The notes under the pieces are model-generated. The model saw only the letters and a list, made by a program, of their open reading frames with translations, made no database searches and had not been told where the DNA came from. The translations under genes were made by a program, and so were the position numbers. A DNA stretch of 64,000 bases. Source: Aquila chrysaetos chrysaetos (lineage: Eukaryota > Chordata > Aves > Accipitriformes > Accipitridae). Location of the stretch: positions 303,740 to 367,739 of the forward strand of contig NW_024470384.1 of NCBI RefSeq assembly GCF_900496995.4, given 5' to 3'. Of this stretch, positions 21,736 to 34,000 are shown in pieces. Every line of letters begins with the position of its first letter. Position 1 is the stretch's first letter.

Positions 21736-24700
21736 TGGCCTGAGGTGACCCTGCGGCCCCCCCCCCCCCCCCCCCCCCCCCCCGCCCGCTTCCCCCCCCG
21801 TGAGCACCGACCGCGGCCCGGGCAGCACCGACCCCCGCGCCGGTACCGGGAGCTGGGGGGGGGGGGGGGGGGAGCGCGGGGGACCGCCTTCCTCCGAGGG
21901 GGGCACACACGGGAGCTCCGGCACCCCCCCAGTGCTGTGACAGGGACCCCCGGCCTTTCCCGCCGCAGGCCCCCGGTCGCCGCGGGGGGGCTGGTTTGGT
22001 GTGTGTGTGTCCCCGGTCACCCCCCCCCCCGCCGGTGTCCTGCAGGGCGTGGCACCGCCCCGCCCCTTCTTCACACCCCGCCCCGCTTCCCGCTGGTTTG
22101 GGGGGGGGGGGGTTGAGGCCCCCCCGCCCACCCCCACCCTCACCCACCGGCTGGGGGGTCCCGGCGTCCCCTCCCCACCGGGAGCAGCCTTCGGCCTCGT
22201 CCCCCCGCCAGCACCGCTCCCCGCCCGGGCCGGTTCTGGCGGGGAAAGGTGGGTGTTAGCGAAAACCGCCGCTCCCGCCGGGTCCGGGCCAAATTCGGGG
22301 CGTTTCGGTCAATCCCACCAGCGGGGAGAAGCCCCCGGCTCCGCGAAGGACCGCGTCCTGCTCGGTCGGGGGGGGGGGAGGGCTGGTTTAGCAGGGGACG
22401 GGAGGGACCTTTTTGGGGTGAAAGCCGGGGGAATCGGGGCTGGTTGCCGAGCGGCTCTGCCAACAAACAACCGCCCCGAGAGAAGCGGCGGGCGGGAGTG
22501 GGGCCGGGCGGCACGGTGAATCCCCGGCACGGCGCCCACCCCACACATCTCAGACCTACTTAATTAATTTTTCCCTTTCCCCCCGCCGTTTCTAAACCTT
22601 GAAACACGGCAGGTGCCGAGTGCGGAGCCGCGAGCAGGCGGCAGGGCCGGCCGGATGCCTTTACACCCGTCCGGAGCCGAGCGGGAAATGGTGTTTTTGC
22701 ACCCAAACGCTGCCCCGGGGCCGCCCTCTCATTGCCAGGCAGCAACAGGAGCCGCGGCCCCGGCCGGGGTTTTCCCGCTTCCCAGCACGAGGAATTTGGC
22801 GCGGGAGGCGCCGGGGCGGCCCGGCTGCTCCCCTGGCCTGGTGCCGCGGCCCTGGGAACGCGCTGGGCTTCGCACGCCGACTGGCGTTTGTTTTTTTGGC
22901 TTAAATGACTTTATTTTCCCCGCCCCGCTGCGTTGGGCTCCGGGATTCCCTGGCGCCGGTGGGGCCGCTGGTGCCCTTGGCTGGGGAGGGAATGCCGCCG
23001 TCGCCGCGCCAGGCGCACAAAGTGCCCATTCTTTGCCTTTCCAGGACTTTTTTTCGTTCTTTTTTCCCTCCTTCGCGGGGCCCCGCGGCTGTTCGCGGCA
23101 CGACTTTGCCCGTGACGTCACTGCGAGCCAATGGGAGGTGCGGCGAGCGCCGGTGCGGCACGGCCCCGGCCGCTCACCAAGCTCCTGCCTGCCGGCAGCG
23201 GCAGCAGCTTCGCCCCGGGACAGGGCGGACGGGCAGCGCCAGGCTGCGAAGGCGCTTCGGAAGGGCCGGGGGGAGCGGCCCCTGTTTTGAGGGGGAAAAG
23301 CCCTGTTTCCATTATTCTCCTGGCGCAGCCCGGTGCAGTCGCCCCATCCCTGAGGCTTTGGGGTTCAGGCCAAGCAGTGACACCGACGGCGCGCCGCAGC
23401 TCTGGTTCGTAGTGAATAAACGATGGGTCCCCCCTCGCCCCGGCGCTCGGTGGGTTCGGCTGTGCGTAAAAACCACCGTGGGTTTGGGGCGATTTGGCCT
23501 CTTTTGTCGGTGCTCGCTCCTGTCCCGGCAGCTCCGTCCCTCGTGGCCATGTCATGTCGGCACAGGGATGCCGCCGGAGTGGATGCCGCAGGGCTGGCAT
23601 GTGCCGCGGGGACCTGGCAGGTATTTCACGGTGCCGGGGGTGAGGGCAACATGCCGGCAGGGAGAGCAGGTTGGGGCCGGGGCTGGTGGCTGCAGGGACC
23701 CTTCCCAAGCCGGATCCTCGCCGTGTGCCTGCCGCAGAGTCTGCTGCTGGTGAACCGTGCACTGGGTGCTCGGGATAACCGCGAGGAAGAGCACGACTCC
23801 CCTCTGGCAGATGCTGATGCCGCTCGGAGCCGACACGGAGGCTCCGGAGAACATTCAACGCTGTCGGTGAGTTTTGTGGTTGAGGTGAAACCATCGACCG
23901 TTGCGTGTGCCCCGTGGCCCACCGGAGCGGCCGGGACAGTTGCTGCCGCTGCTTCCCCAGTGCCGCCTGCGGCACAGCCCCCTCTCGGTGACACCGCGGC
24001 ATCCCTGTGGCGTGGCGGTTCCGTCCCATTCCGGGAAGGTTCTCACTGGGAAGCTCCGCTCCGGAGCGGCATGGTGGGCAGAGCGCGTGATTTCCCAAAC
24101 CGACCGGATTTCATCGTGGGGTGCAGACGGGGCGTCCCTGTGCGGCGCCGTTCTGGCGGGTGAGCGCCGCTGTGTCCCCGAGGACCGACATTCACGCTCG
24201 ACACCCGTTGCTGGCGGTGGGTCGTGGTGCTGGGGAGGAAACTCCCGTGGGGGAGCAAAAATCCCCTTTTTTCTCTAAAAAGTAGGGGCTGGGAGGGCTC
24301 TGGGCCCAGCAGGGGACACCCGGGGGGGGCCGAGGCTTTGTGTCTCCCCGGGGGTTGTTGTGGGTGATTTTGCCGTCCATTAGCAGATGCTTTACCCGAT
24401 TCCGGGCAGTTTCAGCCCGAAGGCAGAAGCAAGGGCAGGGACTGGCCGCGCTGCTCCCAGCTTTAGTCCAGGCTTTGGGCGCTCTGCCCCGAACTCAGGT
24501 TTTTGGTGTCCCCGCACCACCCTGATGGGGTTTACGGGATGTAAATCCCATGTTTATCCACAAAAAAAGGCATTTCTGGCCGAGACGGGCGGCGTTGTGC
24601 CATGGGTGTTGGGGAAGGTGCCTGGTGCAGTTTGGGTCCTGCTGGATTGGGGGGAGCAGCCGGCGGCAGGTCCCCGTGGGGCCAAAGCCCCAAATCCGGC

Positions 24701-25027
24701 CGGGTTTGGCTCTGAGGCAGCTGCAGCAAGAGGGATGCCGGCAAGTGCCGCACTGGAGTGGATGCTGCCGGCGAAAGGGGGTTTAAACGCCGGCGTTGCG
24801 GGGGTCACAGCGCTGTGGGGGGTTTCAGGCGCGACCCCCTTGTACCCAGAGAGGGGAAGAGGTGCAGACACCCCCACCCCACCAGGCAGACGCACCGGCT
24901 CCAGGCGGCTGCCGGGGGCGGGAGCCGGCCCCAGGCAGCGGCGATTGGCCCTGCCCGGCTCCTCCAGGGAAGGACACGGCACATGGAGCCACATCCTGCC
25001 CCAAAACACGCTGGGCAGCGGCCGAGG
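21736..25027. other. Noncoding stretch upstream of NANOS3
   Basis: No exon was recognised. A poly-C run of about 35 bases lies at 21752-21783 (interrupted by one G), and GC content falls toward 22560-25000. A CCAAT box with AGCCAATGGGAGG sits at 23128. Sequence near 22260-23200 looks like unique regulatory DNA. Germline regulatory elements for NANOS3 would be expected in the last kilobase, but none can be named. Confidence 0.45.
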
Positions 25028-25454
25028 ATGGAGCACAGCCCCGCGTTCGACATGTGGAGGGACTACCTGGGGCTGGCCGCCGTGCTGGCCGCGCTGCCAC
25101 AAGAGCGCGAGGACGCCGGCGACGGCGAAGAGGCATCGGCGTCGCCCAACGCGCCGGAGGCCGCATCGGCGTCCCCCAGCAAATCCCTCTGCGCCTTCTG
25201 CAAGCACAACGGGGAGGCGAAGCACGTCTACAGCGGGCACAACCTGCGCGACGCGGGGGGGCCGGGTGCAGTGCCCCGTCCTGCGCAGCTACGTCTGCCC
25301 ACAGTGCGGGGCCACGCAGGACCGGGCCCACACCAAACGCTTCTGCCCCCTCACCCGCCATGGCTACACCTCGGTCTACAGCCGCTCGGCGCGCAACTCC
25401 GCTGGCAAGCGGGTCACAGGCGGCCGCAGTGCGGCGGGCAGTGCCAAGAAGTAG
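25028..25454 (+). CDS. NANOS3: Nanos-type zinc finger RNA-binding protein, single exon
   Basis: NANOS3 represses mRNAs together with Pumilio and CCR4-NOT and protects primordial germ cells. The start [16 protein letters not shown] resembles the family N-terminal NOT1-interacting segment (human has FDLWTDYLGL). The two CCHC fingers are visible: first finger CAFCKHNG with H in YSGHNLRD and C in QCPVLR, second finger [18 protein letters not shown]. Position between the miR-23a cluster and BRME1 matches human NANOS3. Frame +1 carries the N-terminus and first finger up to the G run at 25255-25261; after it the protein continues in the next frame. Removing one base gives 141 residues and intact fingers, so a homopolymer error inside the first finger is the simplest reading. 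Confidence 0.92.
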
Positions 25455-26381
25455 CTGAGCGCAGATGGACCCTCACCCCAACAGGTACCGGCTTTTTTTT
25501 AAACGCAGGAGGATTTCTGATCTTGCGGCCCCCAAAAATGGGCCGAAAGTGGGGGTTTCGCTTCCTGGCATGAGGCAAGGATGGGCCACGAGGAAACTCT
25601 GCTCTGGTGTTGCCACGCTCTTGCTCCATGGGGCACCGGGCCGGTGGCTTTGCTGGAGGCTGCCAGGCAAAGTTGCTTCTTCAGCAAAGCCTCACTCCGA
25701 AGCGGCAATGCGAGCCTTCCTTTAGCCGGAAATGGGATTCTGGCAAGCTCATTAGGGGAATTATTGCTAATTAAGGGAGGGGAGCTCCCAGCGGTCGGTG
25801 CCTGCCCTGGTGCACGCGGTGCTCTCCCCTCTCCTGGCTTCTCTTCCAGGGGATTGCTCCACTTTGCCCGGCTCCGTCTGCTGCATCGCCCCTGCGAAGC
25901 CCCTGGTTCCGCTCTCCTCCAAGGATGAAATGCCAGGACAGCGCACTCCACCAAGACCAGTCTCCCCAGTTCCTCTCCCCAGCTGGTAAAGCCAAGCAGT
26001 ATCATCCCAGCAGGGGTTTGGTGGTCACTGCTGGCAGAAGCCGTATCAAGATGCCAGCGAAAAGCCTGAAAAGGGTTGGTTTTAACAGCACCTCTGTGCC
26101 GGGGGTGTTTGCGGTTGGGTTCAGTTCTGGGTTTTGGGTTGGTTTGTTGGTTTTTATTAATCCCAGCGGGTGCCTGAGGGCAGTGCCGGCTCCTGACCAA
26201 CTGTCCGGGACAGTCCCGTGGCGGGAAGGGTGCCAGCGCTCCGGCTGTCGCCGAGCGCTTGCACGGCAGCTCCAGGGGGTCGGGCTGGTGTTAGCAGCTC
26301 GCCCGTGGCGGCTCCTGCCCTCGCTGGAGACGCCAGTTTGTTCTTTAAACGTTACTTCACGCGTTACGTGTAGGAAGGTGT

Positions 26382-26387
26382 TTTATT
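26382..26387 (-). terminator. BRME1: Poly(A) signal of BRME1 (AATAAA on - strand)
   Basis: The + strand reads TTTATT within TTTTATTTAT. The signal lies about 86 bases beyond the BRME1 stop codon, so it implies a short 3' UTR. Confidence 0.7.
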
Positions 26388-26423
26388 TATACCCTGTTCT
26401 CTGTTGAAATGCTGGTTTACGTT

Positions 26424-26429
26424 AATAAA
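26424..26429 (+). terminator. NANOS3: Candidate poly(A) signal of NANOS3 (AATAAA)
   Basis: This AATAAA lies 970 bases after the NANOS3 stop. If used, the NANOS3 3' UTR would run into the BRME1 3' UTR on the other strand, whose signal is at 26382-26387. Confidence 0.5.
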
Positions 26430-26472
26430 GAGCTGAGCCGTGCCGGAGGCCGGATCTGGCTCCGACCTGGCC

Positions 26473-29400
26473 CTATGTCTCCTTCCACCTCCTCCCGGTG
26501 TGTGGGGGGACCGGCACCGGCCCAGGCCGCCTGCTCTGCCGCGGCTTTGGCCTCCTCAGCGCCTCCAGGCCCCGGTGGGCGCTCATTGCCAGGCGGCTGC
26601 AGGGAGGGGGGCAGCCGGTGGGCGCCCGCGTCACCCGCGGACCCTCGCGCCGCTCCACGGGCACGACGCAGCCCGTGTTTTACCAACCCCGCGTTCCGGC
26701 GCGGAACTCGCCCTCCCTCAGCCCTCCTCTGCAGGCCCAATCCCAGGGAAAGGATCCGGATTTCGCGGCCGGCACGAGCTCGCTCTTACTTGAGGTTGGA
26801 GAGCTCCAGGATCAGGCCGCAGATGACGTCGGTCGCATCCTCGCTGTGGGCGGGTGGGCGCAGCCCCTCTGGCTCCTCACCCCTGACCATGACAGGGAGG
26901 AGGGAAAAGGAGGATGTTTCTACTCACCGAATCGGGACATTTTTCATTAAAATAAGGGTTTTATCCCTCGCGGGAAGGTCTGTCACTGTCCCATCTCTCC
27001 GAGATGGTGGGAGCGCATCAGAGCGGGCAATCCACCTACCTGGGCCACGGCTGGTCTGGGCTGTTCCCCTCGGCGAGCGGCGGCATCTCTTTGGCATGGC
27101 TCTGTCCCGCTGCGGCATGCAGCTCGCGCCCGGGCACCACGGAGTCGCGCCAGTCGGCAGCAGGGAGCAGCTACAGGGAGAAGTTTGTGCGACAATTAAG
27201 CTGTGACCGGGGAGGCCAAGTCCAACCCGCTCTCAGAAAGATGGTTGGGTTTTTTTCCCCTTTCAGGTAATTTTAGGCACTTTGGGGTGCGTTTCGTGTT
27301 TCAGGTGTTTTGGGGGGTTTCTTTCACGCTAAATTAGCGACCGCTGTGGATTTACCTGCTGCGGCAGGAGCTCGAGGCTGTTCCCTTCCAGGCCACAGTG
27401 CAGCTCTGGCTGCGGGGAGAGCTGCTCCCCGGTCGAACAGGTCCCATCCTGGGGGTCTGTGCCAGCATCCGAATCGGTGCTTGCGGCAGGGGGTCGTGCG
27501 GTGCCCGTGGGAGCCGGCCCCGGCATTGCCATAACGGCGGGCGTGCTCCCTGTGGTTTCTCCGCTGCACGGGAGGTCACTGGAGTGAGCAGGGGGCCGCG
27601 CATCCGTCCTCGGCACGCTCACCGCGTGTTCCATGCTGCATCTCGCCTCCGCGTCCCGCTCCTCTGCGAGACCTTCGCCTTCCCTCTTGCCTGAGGGATC
27701 CTTGCCAGCCGGGACGGCCGGATCCGGTGCCGAGCTGGTCCCGGGAGAGCAGGTTTCTCCCCTTTCGGCCTCTTCCTGGCCTGCATCAGCTTCTCCCAAC
27801 ATTTTCCAAGGGCAGGCATTCCCACCCTGGGGCTGGCTCACTGGAATGATGGTACCGGCAGTGCCTGCGGTCTCTGGTTCGGTGGTGCCTCCCTCAGCCT
27901 TTGGGTCCGTGGACAGGGCACAGACCCCCAAAACCTCCACGGAGACGCTGCCACCGGCCAGGCTGCAGCAGGATTCAGCCGCATTCTTCACCGTGTCGTT
28001 TGTACCAGTTGCCCGCAGTTGTTCCCCACTCATGTTTTCCTGGTGCTCTCCTCCAGCCGCCCTCTTGGATACGGCACCGGATTCATTTTCTTCAGTGTTT
28101 ACAACAGATGCTTGCGGCAGCTCCCGGCTTTGATTGGCATCACCTTGGCACTCGCCTGGCTCGCTGTGGTTAACTCCCTCTTCACAGTGAGGCTCAGGCA
28201 CCTCCGCTGGCAGGCAGCTGCCAGTGCTCTGGCCTGGAGCATCCACAGGGAGAGTGATCTCTCTGCCAGCAGTCCCCTCTCCTCGTGCTGGTGGAGCAGA
28301 GCCATGCTCGGGACTGTCACCGAGATTGCCCGTTCTGCGGTGAGTTGGGGTTTCGGCATCCAGCTCTTCACCGGCGCTTCTGTGCCGCTCTGCGGTCACC
28401 ACCAGCTGATCCTCTTCTCTCTCATCTGCCACCGAATTTGCCCATTGTGGTGACTCTGGCTGAGACGCTGCTCGCGGGGCAGCTGCCTCCTGTGACTTGC
28501 CGCCTCCACCGATGTCCATGTCTCTTCCTTCCTGAAATAACAAGGTTCCAGCATCACTCCTGTGTTAAAAAAATCCTGATCTCTGGATTTTTTCCTCCGT
28601 TAAGGCTGAGTTTGCCAACAGAGGAAAAACAGTGCCGTAGAGGAGGCTCTGGCTATGCTGCAAAGGGAGTTTCTCAACACCAGAGCATTTTGGTGACAGC
28701 TGGGAGCTTGCCAAGCAAGGTGGGCTTGCCTGGAGCCCAGGACAGGCATACCTGGTGTAAGGGGCTGGTGATGTGCTCCTCCGCCCGGCTTTGCTCCAGA
28801 GCAGCCACCTCCCCGTTGCCATTCGCACTGCTAAGAATAATAAAACACATTCAGTGAGCAACAAGGCGATTGCCAGGTAAGTCATCATGTAGAGCCTGGT
28901 TCACCCGCAGACCCCCGTCCTGCTGATTTCTTGCCCTGTTACCTTGTCGGTGCGTTTGTTGTGGTGCTGTCATGGGTCGTCTGTCCCTGAGATTTCGGTT
29001 TTCCGTCGGCATCGTTGGTCTGAGCTGGTCCGGTCACGTCTAAGCTGTCGTCTCCCTTTGCATCCGCATCTTCCCGAAGACTTTGTTTAGTTTTGGGAAC
29101 GTGGCATTTACCATCTCCTATTCAGGGGAAAAATATAATCCTCAGATGTCAGCCTTTGGGGTAGGAGGGACTTGTTGTCATGTTGGATAGGGAGAACAGC
29201 CTTTGTAGTGGTTTTCTGTTATTTTTTATTATTAAATCCTAGGAACCCCCCCCGCACACCTCTAACAGTTGAACTGAGGGGAAAAGATCGCTTTTAGGGC
29301 TTTTGTGGGGTGTCAGCTTTGCTCCACCCACCCCTTCTTGGAAACGCCAAGAAACGGGGTTTGCGGCACAAGGGGCTCGGCCCCAGCTCAGCGGGTGCTG

Positions 29401-29854
29401 CTTGCTGCCTCACCAACTGCCAGCGGAAAGTCGCTTGGTTTTGTCTTTTATCCCCATAATAACCCCTGTTTCCTGCAGACTTGTAGCAAGATGAGGGGAC
29501 GTTTGGGGAAGCTACCCAGGCAGCGCGTGGCACAGAGGTAGCAAGCAGCCCTGAACTCCGAAGGCACAGCGCGGTCTGAGGGGATTTGATGAAAGAGGTG
29601 CGGAAAAGGTGAACGCTGGGTGTCATTTTGCTTACAAATCAGGCCAGTTTTGCAGTTTAGCACGTTTGTAATAATTAAGAGCCTGGACGGTTTTAGGAGT
29701 GCTTGTAACCAATTGAATACAAGGAGCAAGACAGGGAAATGTGGGGCAGGCTGGTGGGGCTCCTCACCACCCCCGTCCCCTCGCAGACCCCGTCGCCTCG
29801 CCACTGGGGCCTCCTGCCGATACCTGGTGGCTGCTCGTTCTTCCGTTTGCCCAT
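26473..29854 (-). CDS. BRME1: Break repair meiotic recombinase recruitment factor 1, 8 coding exons
   Basis: BRME1 (C19orf57) works with MEILB2/HSF2BP and BRCA2 to load recombinases on meiotic double-strand breaks. Coding exons in transcript order: 29854-29824, 29117-28943, 28830-28752, 28531-27356, 27170-27040, 26996-26928, 26843-26790 and 26596-26473. They sum to 1839 bases, exactly 612 residues plus stop, with every phase matching. The N-terminus is MGKRKNEQPPG. The 1176-base exon encodes a disordered stretch rich in E, S, G, P and T. The C-terminus holds the family's conserved helix, split over two exons: CGLILELSNLN and RLAMSAHRGLEALRR. Recognition rests on that tail plus position and strand, as the rest is barely conserved. 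The intron at 27039-26997 is only 43 bases, which makes that junction the least certain. Confidence 0.9.
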
Positions 29855-30169
29855 CCTGCCGCTTGCCTGAGTGGGGAGAACAGAACGGGGCTTAACGAGC
29901 AGCCTCTCCTTGCCTCCCCCAGAGGCGTTTTGCCCTCAGGGCTGACCCAGCCCTTGTGCATCACCAGAGCCCACAGCCCTTTGCCTCTCCCTGGGGCCCA
30001 GCACTGCCCCAGCCGCCCCCCCCCCCGTGGCCGTGGCCGTGGCCGCGGCCGCAGCGGGAGGAACCAAACCCTCCAGTTCTGAGGTGAGAAACGTGGAATT
30101 TCACCCATTTCCACCCCCCGACCCGCGTCGGGCTCCCCCATCACCTCACGCTTTTCCCGCTTTTTCTCA

Positions 30170-30330
30170 CAGCTTCCCCGCCTGCGCATGCGCGGCGCGG
30201 GGCGCGCTGGGAGTTGTAGTCTTCTCCGGGCGCCGTCAAGCGAAACGCGACGGCGACGGCGGCTTTTGCGACGGTGGCGCCGTAAAGCGCGGCGTGTTGT
30301 TGACAGCGGCGGGCGGAGTAGGAAGTGAGT
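30170..30330. promoter_or_regulatory. Bidirectional promoter between BRME1 and CC2D1A
   Basis: A perfect NRF1 palindrome TGCGCATGCGC lies at 30183-30193. A ZNF143/THAP11-type element (CTGGGAGTTGTAGTC) lies at 30207-30221. CpG density peaks here. BRME1 reads left (start codon 29854) and CC2D1A reads right (start codon 31044), with no other CpG-rich start region between them. Confidence 0.65.
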
Positions 30331-30399
30331 GTGGATGGGACCGGGACCACGGAGGGGAGCGGGGAGCCGGGAGCCGGGAGCCGGGTGTGTGTGGGGGTT

Positions 30400-30760
30400 A
30401 GGGGTCATTTCTGAGGGGGGTGGGCGGCCTGGGGGTTGGGAGGGCTGGGGCCTTGTGGGGGGCTGTGAGGGGAATGGGGCCTTGGGGGGGGTTGTGGGGG
30501 GGAATGGGGCCTTGTCAGGGAGGATAGGGCCTTCTGGGGGGCTGTGTGGGGGGAATGGGGCCTTCTGAGGGGCTGTGGGGGGGGAATGGGGCCTTGTCAG
30601 GGAGGATAGGGCCTTGTGGGGGGCTGTGTGGGGGGAATGGGCCCTTGTGGGGGGCTGTGTGGGGGGAATGGGGCCTTGTGGGGGGGAATGGGCCCTTGCG
30701 GGGGGGCTGTGGAGGGGGATTGAGGCCTTTTGGGGGGCTGTAGCGTGTGGAGGAGGCTGT
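30400..30760. repeat. Minisatellite in CC2D1A 5' intron
   Basis: Units of about 33 bp repeat GGGGAATGGGGCCTTGTGGG and GGGGCTGTGTGG. About ten copies fill the start of the intron between the inferred noncoding exon and the exon beginning at 31022. Confidence 0.85.
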
Positions 30761-31043
30761 AGGGAAAGGGCTGGGGGAGTAGGGGGAGAATCCTCTGGAG
30801 GAAGGGTCAGGGCTCGGGGTGGGGGGGGCGGGGCAGTGCCCTGCAGTGCTCGGGGTGGTGTGGTGGTGAGGGAGGGTGCTGTCAAGAAAATTCTGGAAAA
30901 CAGGAAGGGTGGGTCGCAGAAAGCTGAGGCCGAAGGGTGGCAGCGGAGGGGGGGCTTGGTCCAGGCTCTCTGAAGGGTGCTGGGGTCCCACACCCTAATG
31001 CAGCACTCCCCCCACCCCCAGCTTGGCCCGGCAAGAGACAGAC

Positions 31044-34000
31044 ATGAGCAAAGCCAGGAGGATGCCACCGGGCCACGGTGCCGCCATCGCCAGGCAGGTA
31101 CGGCCCGCTTCCCCCCCTCCTCGCCCCGGCAGGACGCTGGGTGTGCCCACCCCCCCGCCACCCCGGCCCGCGTGGGAGGGAAAGGTCGACGCCATAAACA
31201 GCTCTTCGGCAGGCAGAGGGAAACCTGAGCCATTGTGGGCAGGGCTGCCGGGCGCTTTCCTGCCGCACCTCCCGAGTGGGGACATCGGTCGTGCCGGGCC
31301 ATGTTTTGGTTAAATGGGTGCTAATGGCGATGCCAGCTCTTCCTATTGCAGGGTTTCTGTCACTGAGCTGGGAGCGTCTGCACTGTCTGTCGTCTTTATT
31401 TAAGTGTTTTAATTGTTTAAATGCTTGTATTTGCTTCGTTGCCTTGTGGATCACCGTGGCAGGGGCACTTGGGGCACTGTGGGCTCAATTCCGAACCGTG
31501 GGGCACGCTGGATTCCACCCCTAGAAGATGCATGTCAATCCCCTCCTTCCCTCTGCTGGATCCCGGGGGATTCTCTCGCACTAACGAGGCATCGTTAGCG
31601 TCATGCCCTCAGGGCTGTCCCTCCCTCTCCCTCCTCGCAGATGGGTTTGCTGGTGGACCTCTCTCCGGAGGGGACTGCAGGGGATGACACCGGAGATGAT
31701 GCCGCCGAGCTGGAGGCTGAGCTGCTGGCGCTGGTGGGAGGCCGAGCTGCGCCGGGAGAGAAGCCCAAGGGGAAAAGTGAGTGCTGCTGCTGCAGGGGGC
31801 TCATCTGCTGTCAATTTCTGGGATAATTAATAACACGGCATGTAGAAAGCGGGTCCTCTTGGGTTGTTTCTGCCTCCACCCCGGGCTGGACTCCCCTGCA
31901 CGTGGGCTTAAACCATCAAGAAACAGGTACGTGGCCCCAAAAAACCCTTCGTGCTGTTTCTGCTCCTCCAGCCCCTTTGCCGATGGAGGCGATTGAGAAG
32001 ATGGCTGCCCTCTGCATGAAGGACACGGACGAGGAGGAGGAGGGGGATGATGAAGAAGAGCTGGAAGATGAAGACGATCTCATGGTGAGAAGGGGTTGAG
32101 CCCCTGGGGAAGCTCTGGTCTCTGTGCCTCTGTCCCTGGGGCTTCATTCCTTGGGATCGCCTTATCCCAAAAAAGGGCTTTTCTGCCTTGGATCGTTGCT
32201 GATGAAACTCACGGCGCTTTGCAGGCCGAGCTGCAGGAGGTGCTGGGCGAAGGGGAAGGGAACACGGATGCACCGGTGCCTCCCGCCAAGGTACGACGCG
32301 TCTTTTGGCTCCGCTTCTGTTGTGTTGGTACCAGATCTGGCCCTTTTTAGCCTTTCATGTTGTTTTGTTCGTTTCCCTGACGAGAAAACGTGACTCTGTC
32401 ACATGAACCTGCTCCCCAGAGAAGTAAAAAACTTTCCTGGGGGTCAGGGGGAGGAGCCAGGTCCCCTCTGCCTTGTCCTCAGTAATGAGCAGCGTTGGAA
32501 AATGCAAGCATGGAGGCAGGATTTAGCAAATTTATTGGAATCTATGAGAAATAAGTCTCCAACAATCCTCTTTTTAGCTGTTCTCAGGCAATCCTTGTTT
32601 ATTAGCAGCTGTCGGCGTTCTCCTGCTGCTCCCTGGGGCTGTTCCTTGAGCCCGCAGAGGCTGTAAAATCACGGTGCAGATCAGGAAGGGTGGCTGCGCC
32701 AGACCTGGTGTGAGCCAGAGCCAGGTGCCAAGCCACCGGGTCTGCTCCGAGCCCCCGATCCGAACGGATATCGGCGGTGGGGGTAGCCCGGGTCTCGCTG
32801 GGTCGATCTGAGCGTTTCTTCTCGGGGCAGCTGCAGGTGCCGGAGGCGCTTCCGGAGCCCAGCGACATCGAGCCCACGCTGGCGGAGCGGGCAGACATGT
32901 ATCGGACGGCCATCGCCAACGCCAAGCAGGCCGGGGACAGCTCCAGGGTGCGGCGCTACGAGAGGGGCCTCAAGGTGAGCCGAAATCACGGGCCTGAGGG
33001 CTCATGGGACTCTGACACAAAGCCCTCAGTTTCCTTGAATCTTTAATCAAATGAAACCGTTTGATCTTGAATTCCCGGCTGAGCTCGGCCGGTGTTTCTG
33101 AACTCGGGGGTTTTGCGCTTCCGGCTGAGCTCTAGCCTCTCCCCGCAGCCGTGAGCCCATCTAGCTCCCCACAGGAATTACTCGGAGTTCTTGGAAAATC
33201 AGGTCGTCCTAATTTCAGTGCTTAATTGTAGGCGTTAACGTAAACCTGAGACGCACGCGGGTGCAGCCGCCTGCGATATAATTATCTCTGAGACCACGTT
33301 AAGCGCAGTGAGCTCCAGTTGAACATCTTACCCTGCTGCAGCGCTGGCTAAAACACGACGTTGAGGTCCCGATTCCTCATGGTTATTCAAAACCCTTTGA
33401 ATAGTCTTAGGATTATTTTTTCTATTTTTTATTTTGAGCCCTGTTTTCCCCTCCAGGCCATTTCCCCCCTTGGTTGAGCCCCTTCTGCCACGCTCAGGTC
33501 TTCCCTGCACCCTGTTTTGATGCAGAGCCCTCCCTGACCCCTGAAGCAGGATCGCGTATTGGGTCTGGGCTGTGACTCGCAAGAGGGTGATGTCTTTCAC
33601 CATTAAGAGCGTTTTTTGGAGCCCGTGAGGCTCCCTGAGGAAACCTGGGGGTAGTGCTGCCTTGTCAGGAGCAGAGCTCGCCCTTCCCCTTGGATTTTGT
33701 CCGCCGGCAGAGCGGTGTGGTCAGAGCGAGGCAGCTGGCCTCTCGCATGGGCTGGGAGAGGAGGCAGCTGAAGAGGTTTGTCGGGGGGGAATAAGGAGCT
33801 TGTAGAGTTGGGGGCTGGATTCCCAACCAGTGAGAAACCCCCAGCGCACAGCCCAAGTTTGGGTGCTGTTTTAGGCAGACGTTGGGTTTTCCCGCTTCCA
33901 GCGCCTTTGCTGCTGTCCTGGCAGGCTCTGAGGTTTGTCTTTTCACAGAGGTAGAGGAATACTGGAGTGACAGAGGGCTTTACTACTGTGCATGTTCCTT

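Noticed and set aside
25028-25454. NANOS3 as a pseudogene
   Set aside because: A single base at a G run is the only lesion and both zinc fingers are otherwise perfect. Neighbouring genes show the same kind of lesion, so a sequence error is likelier.
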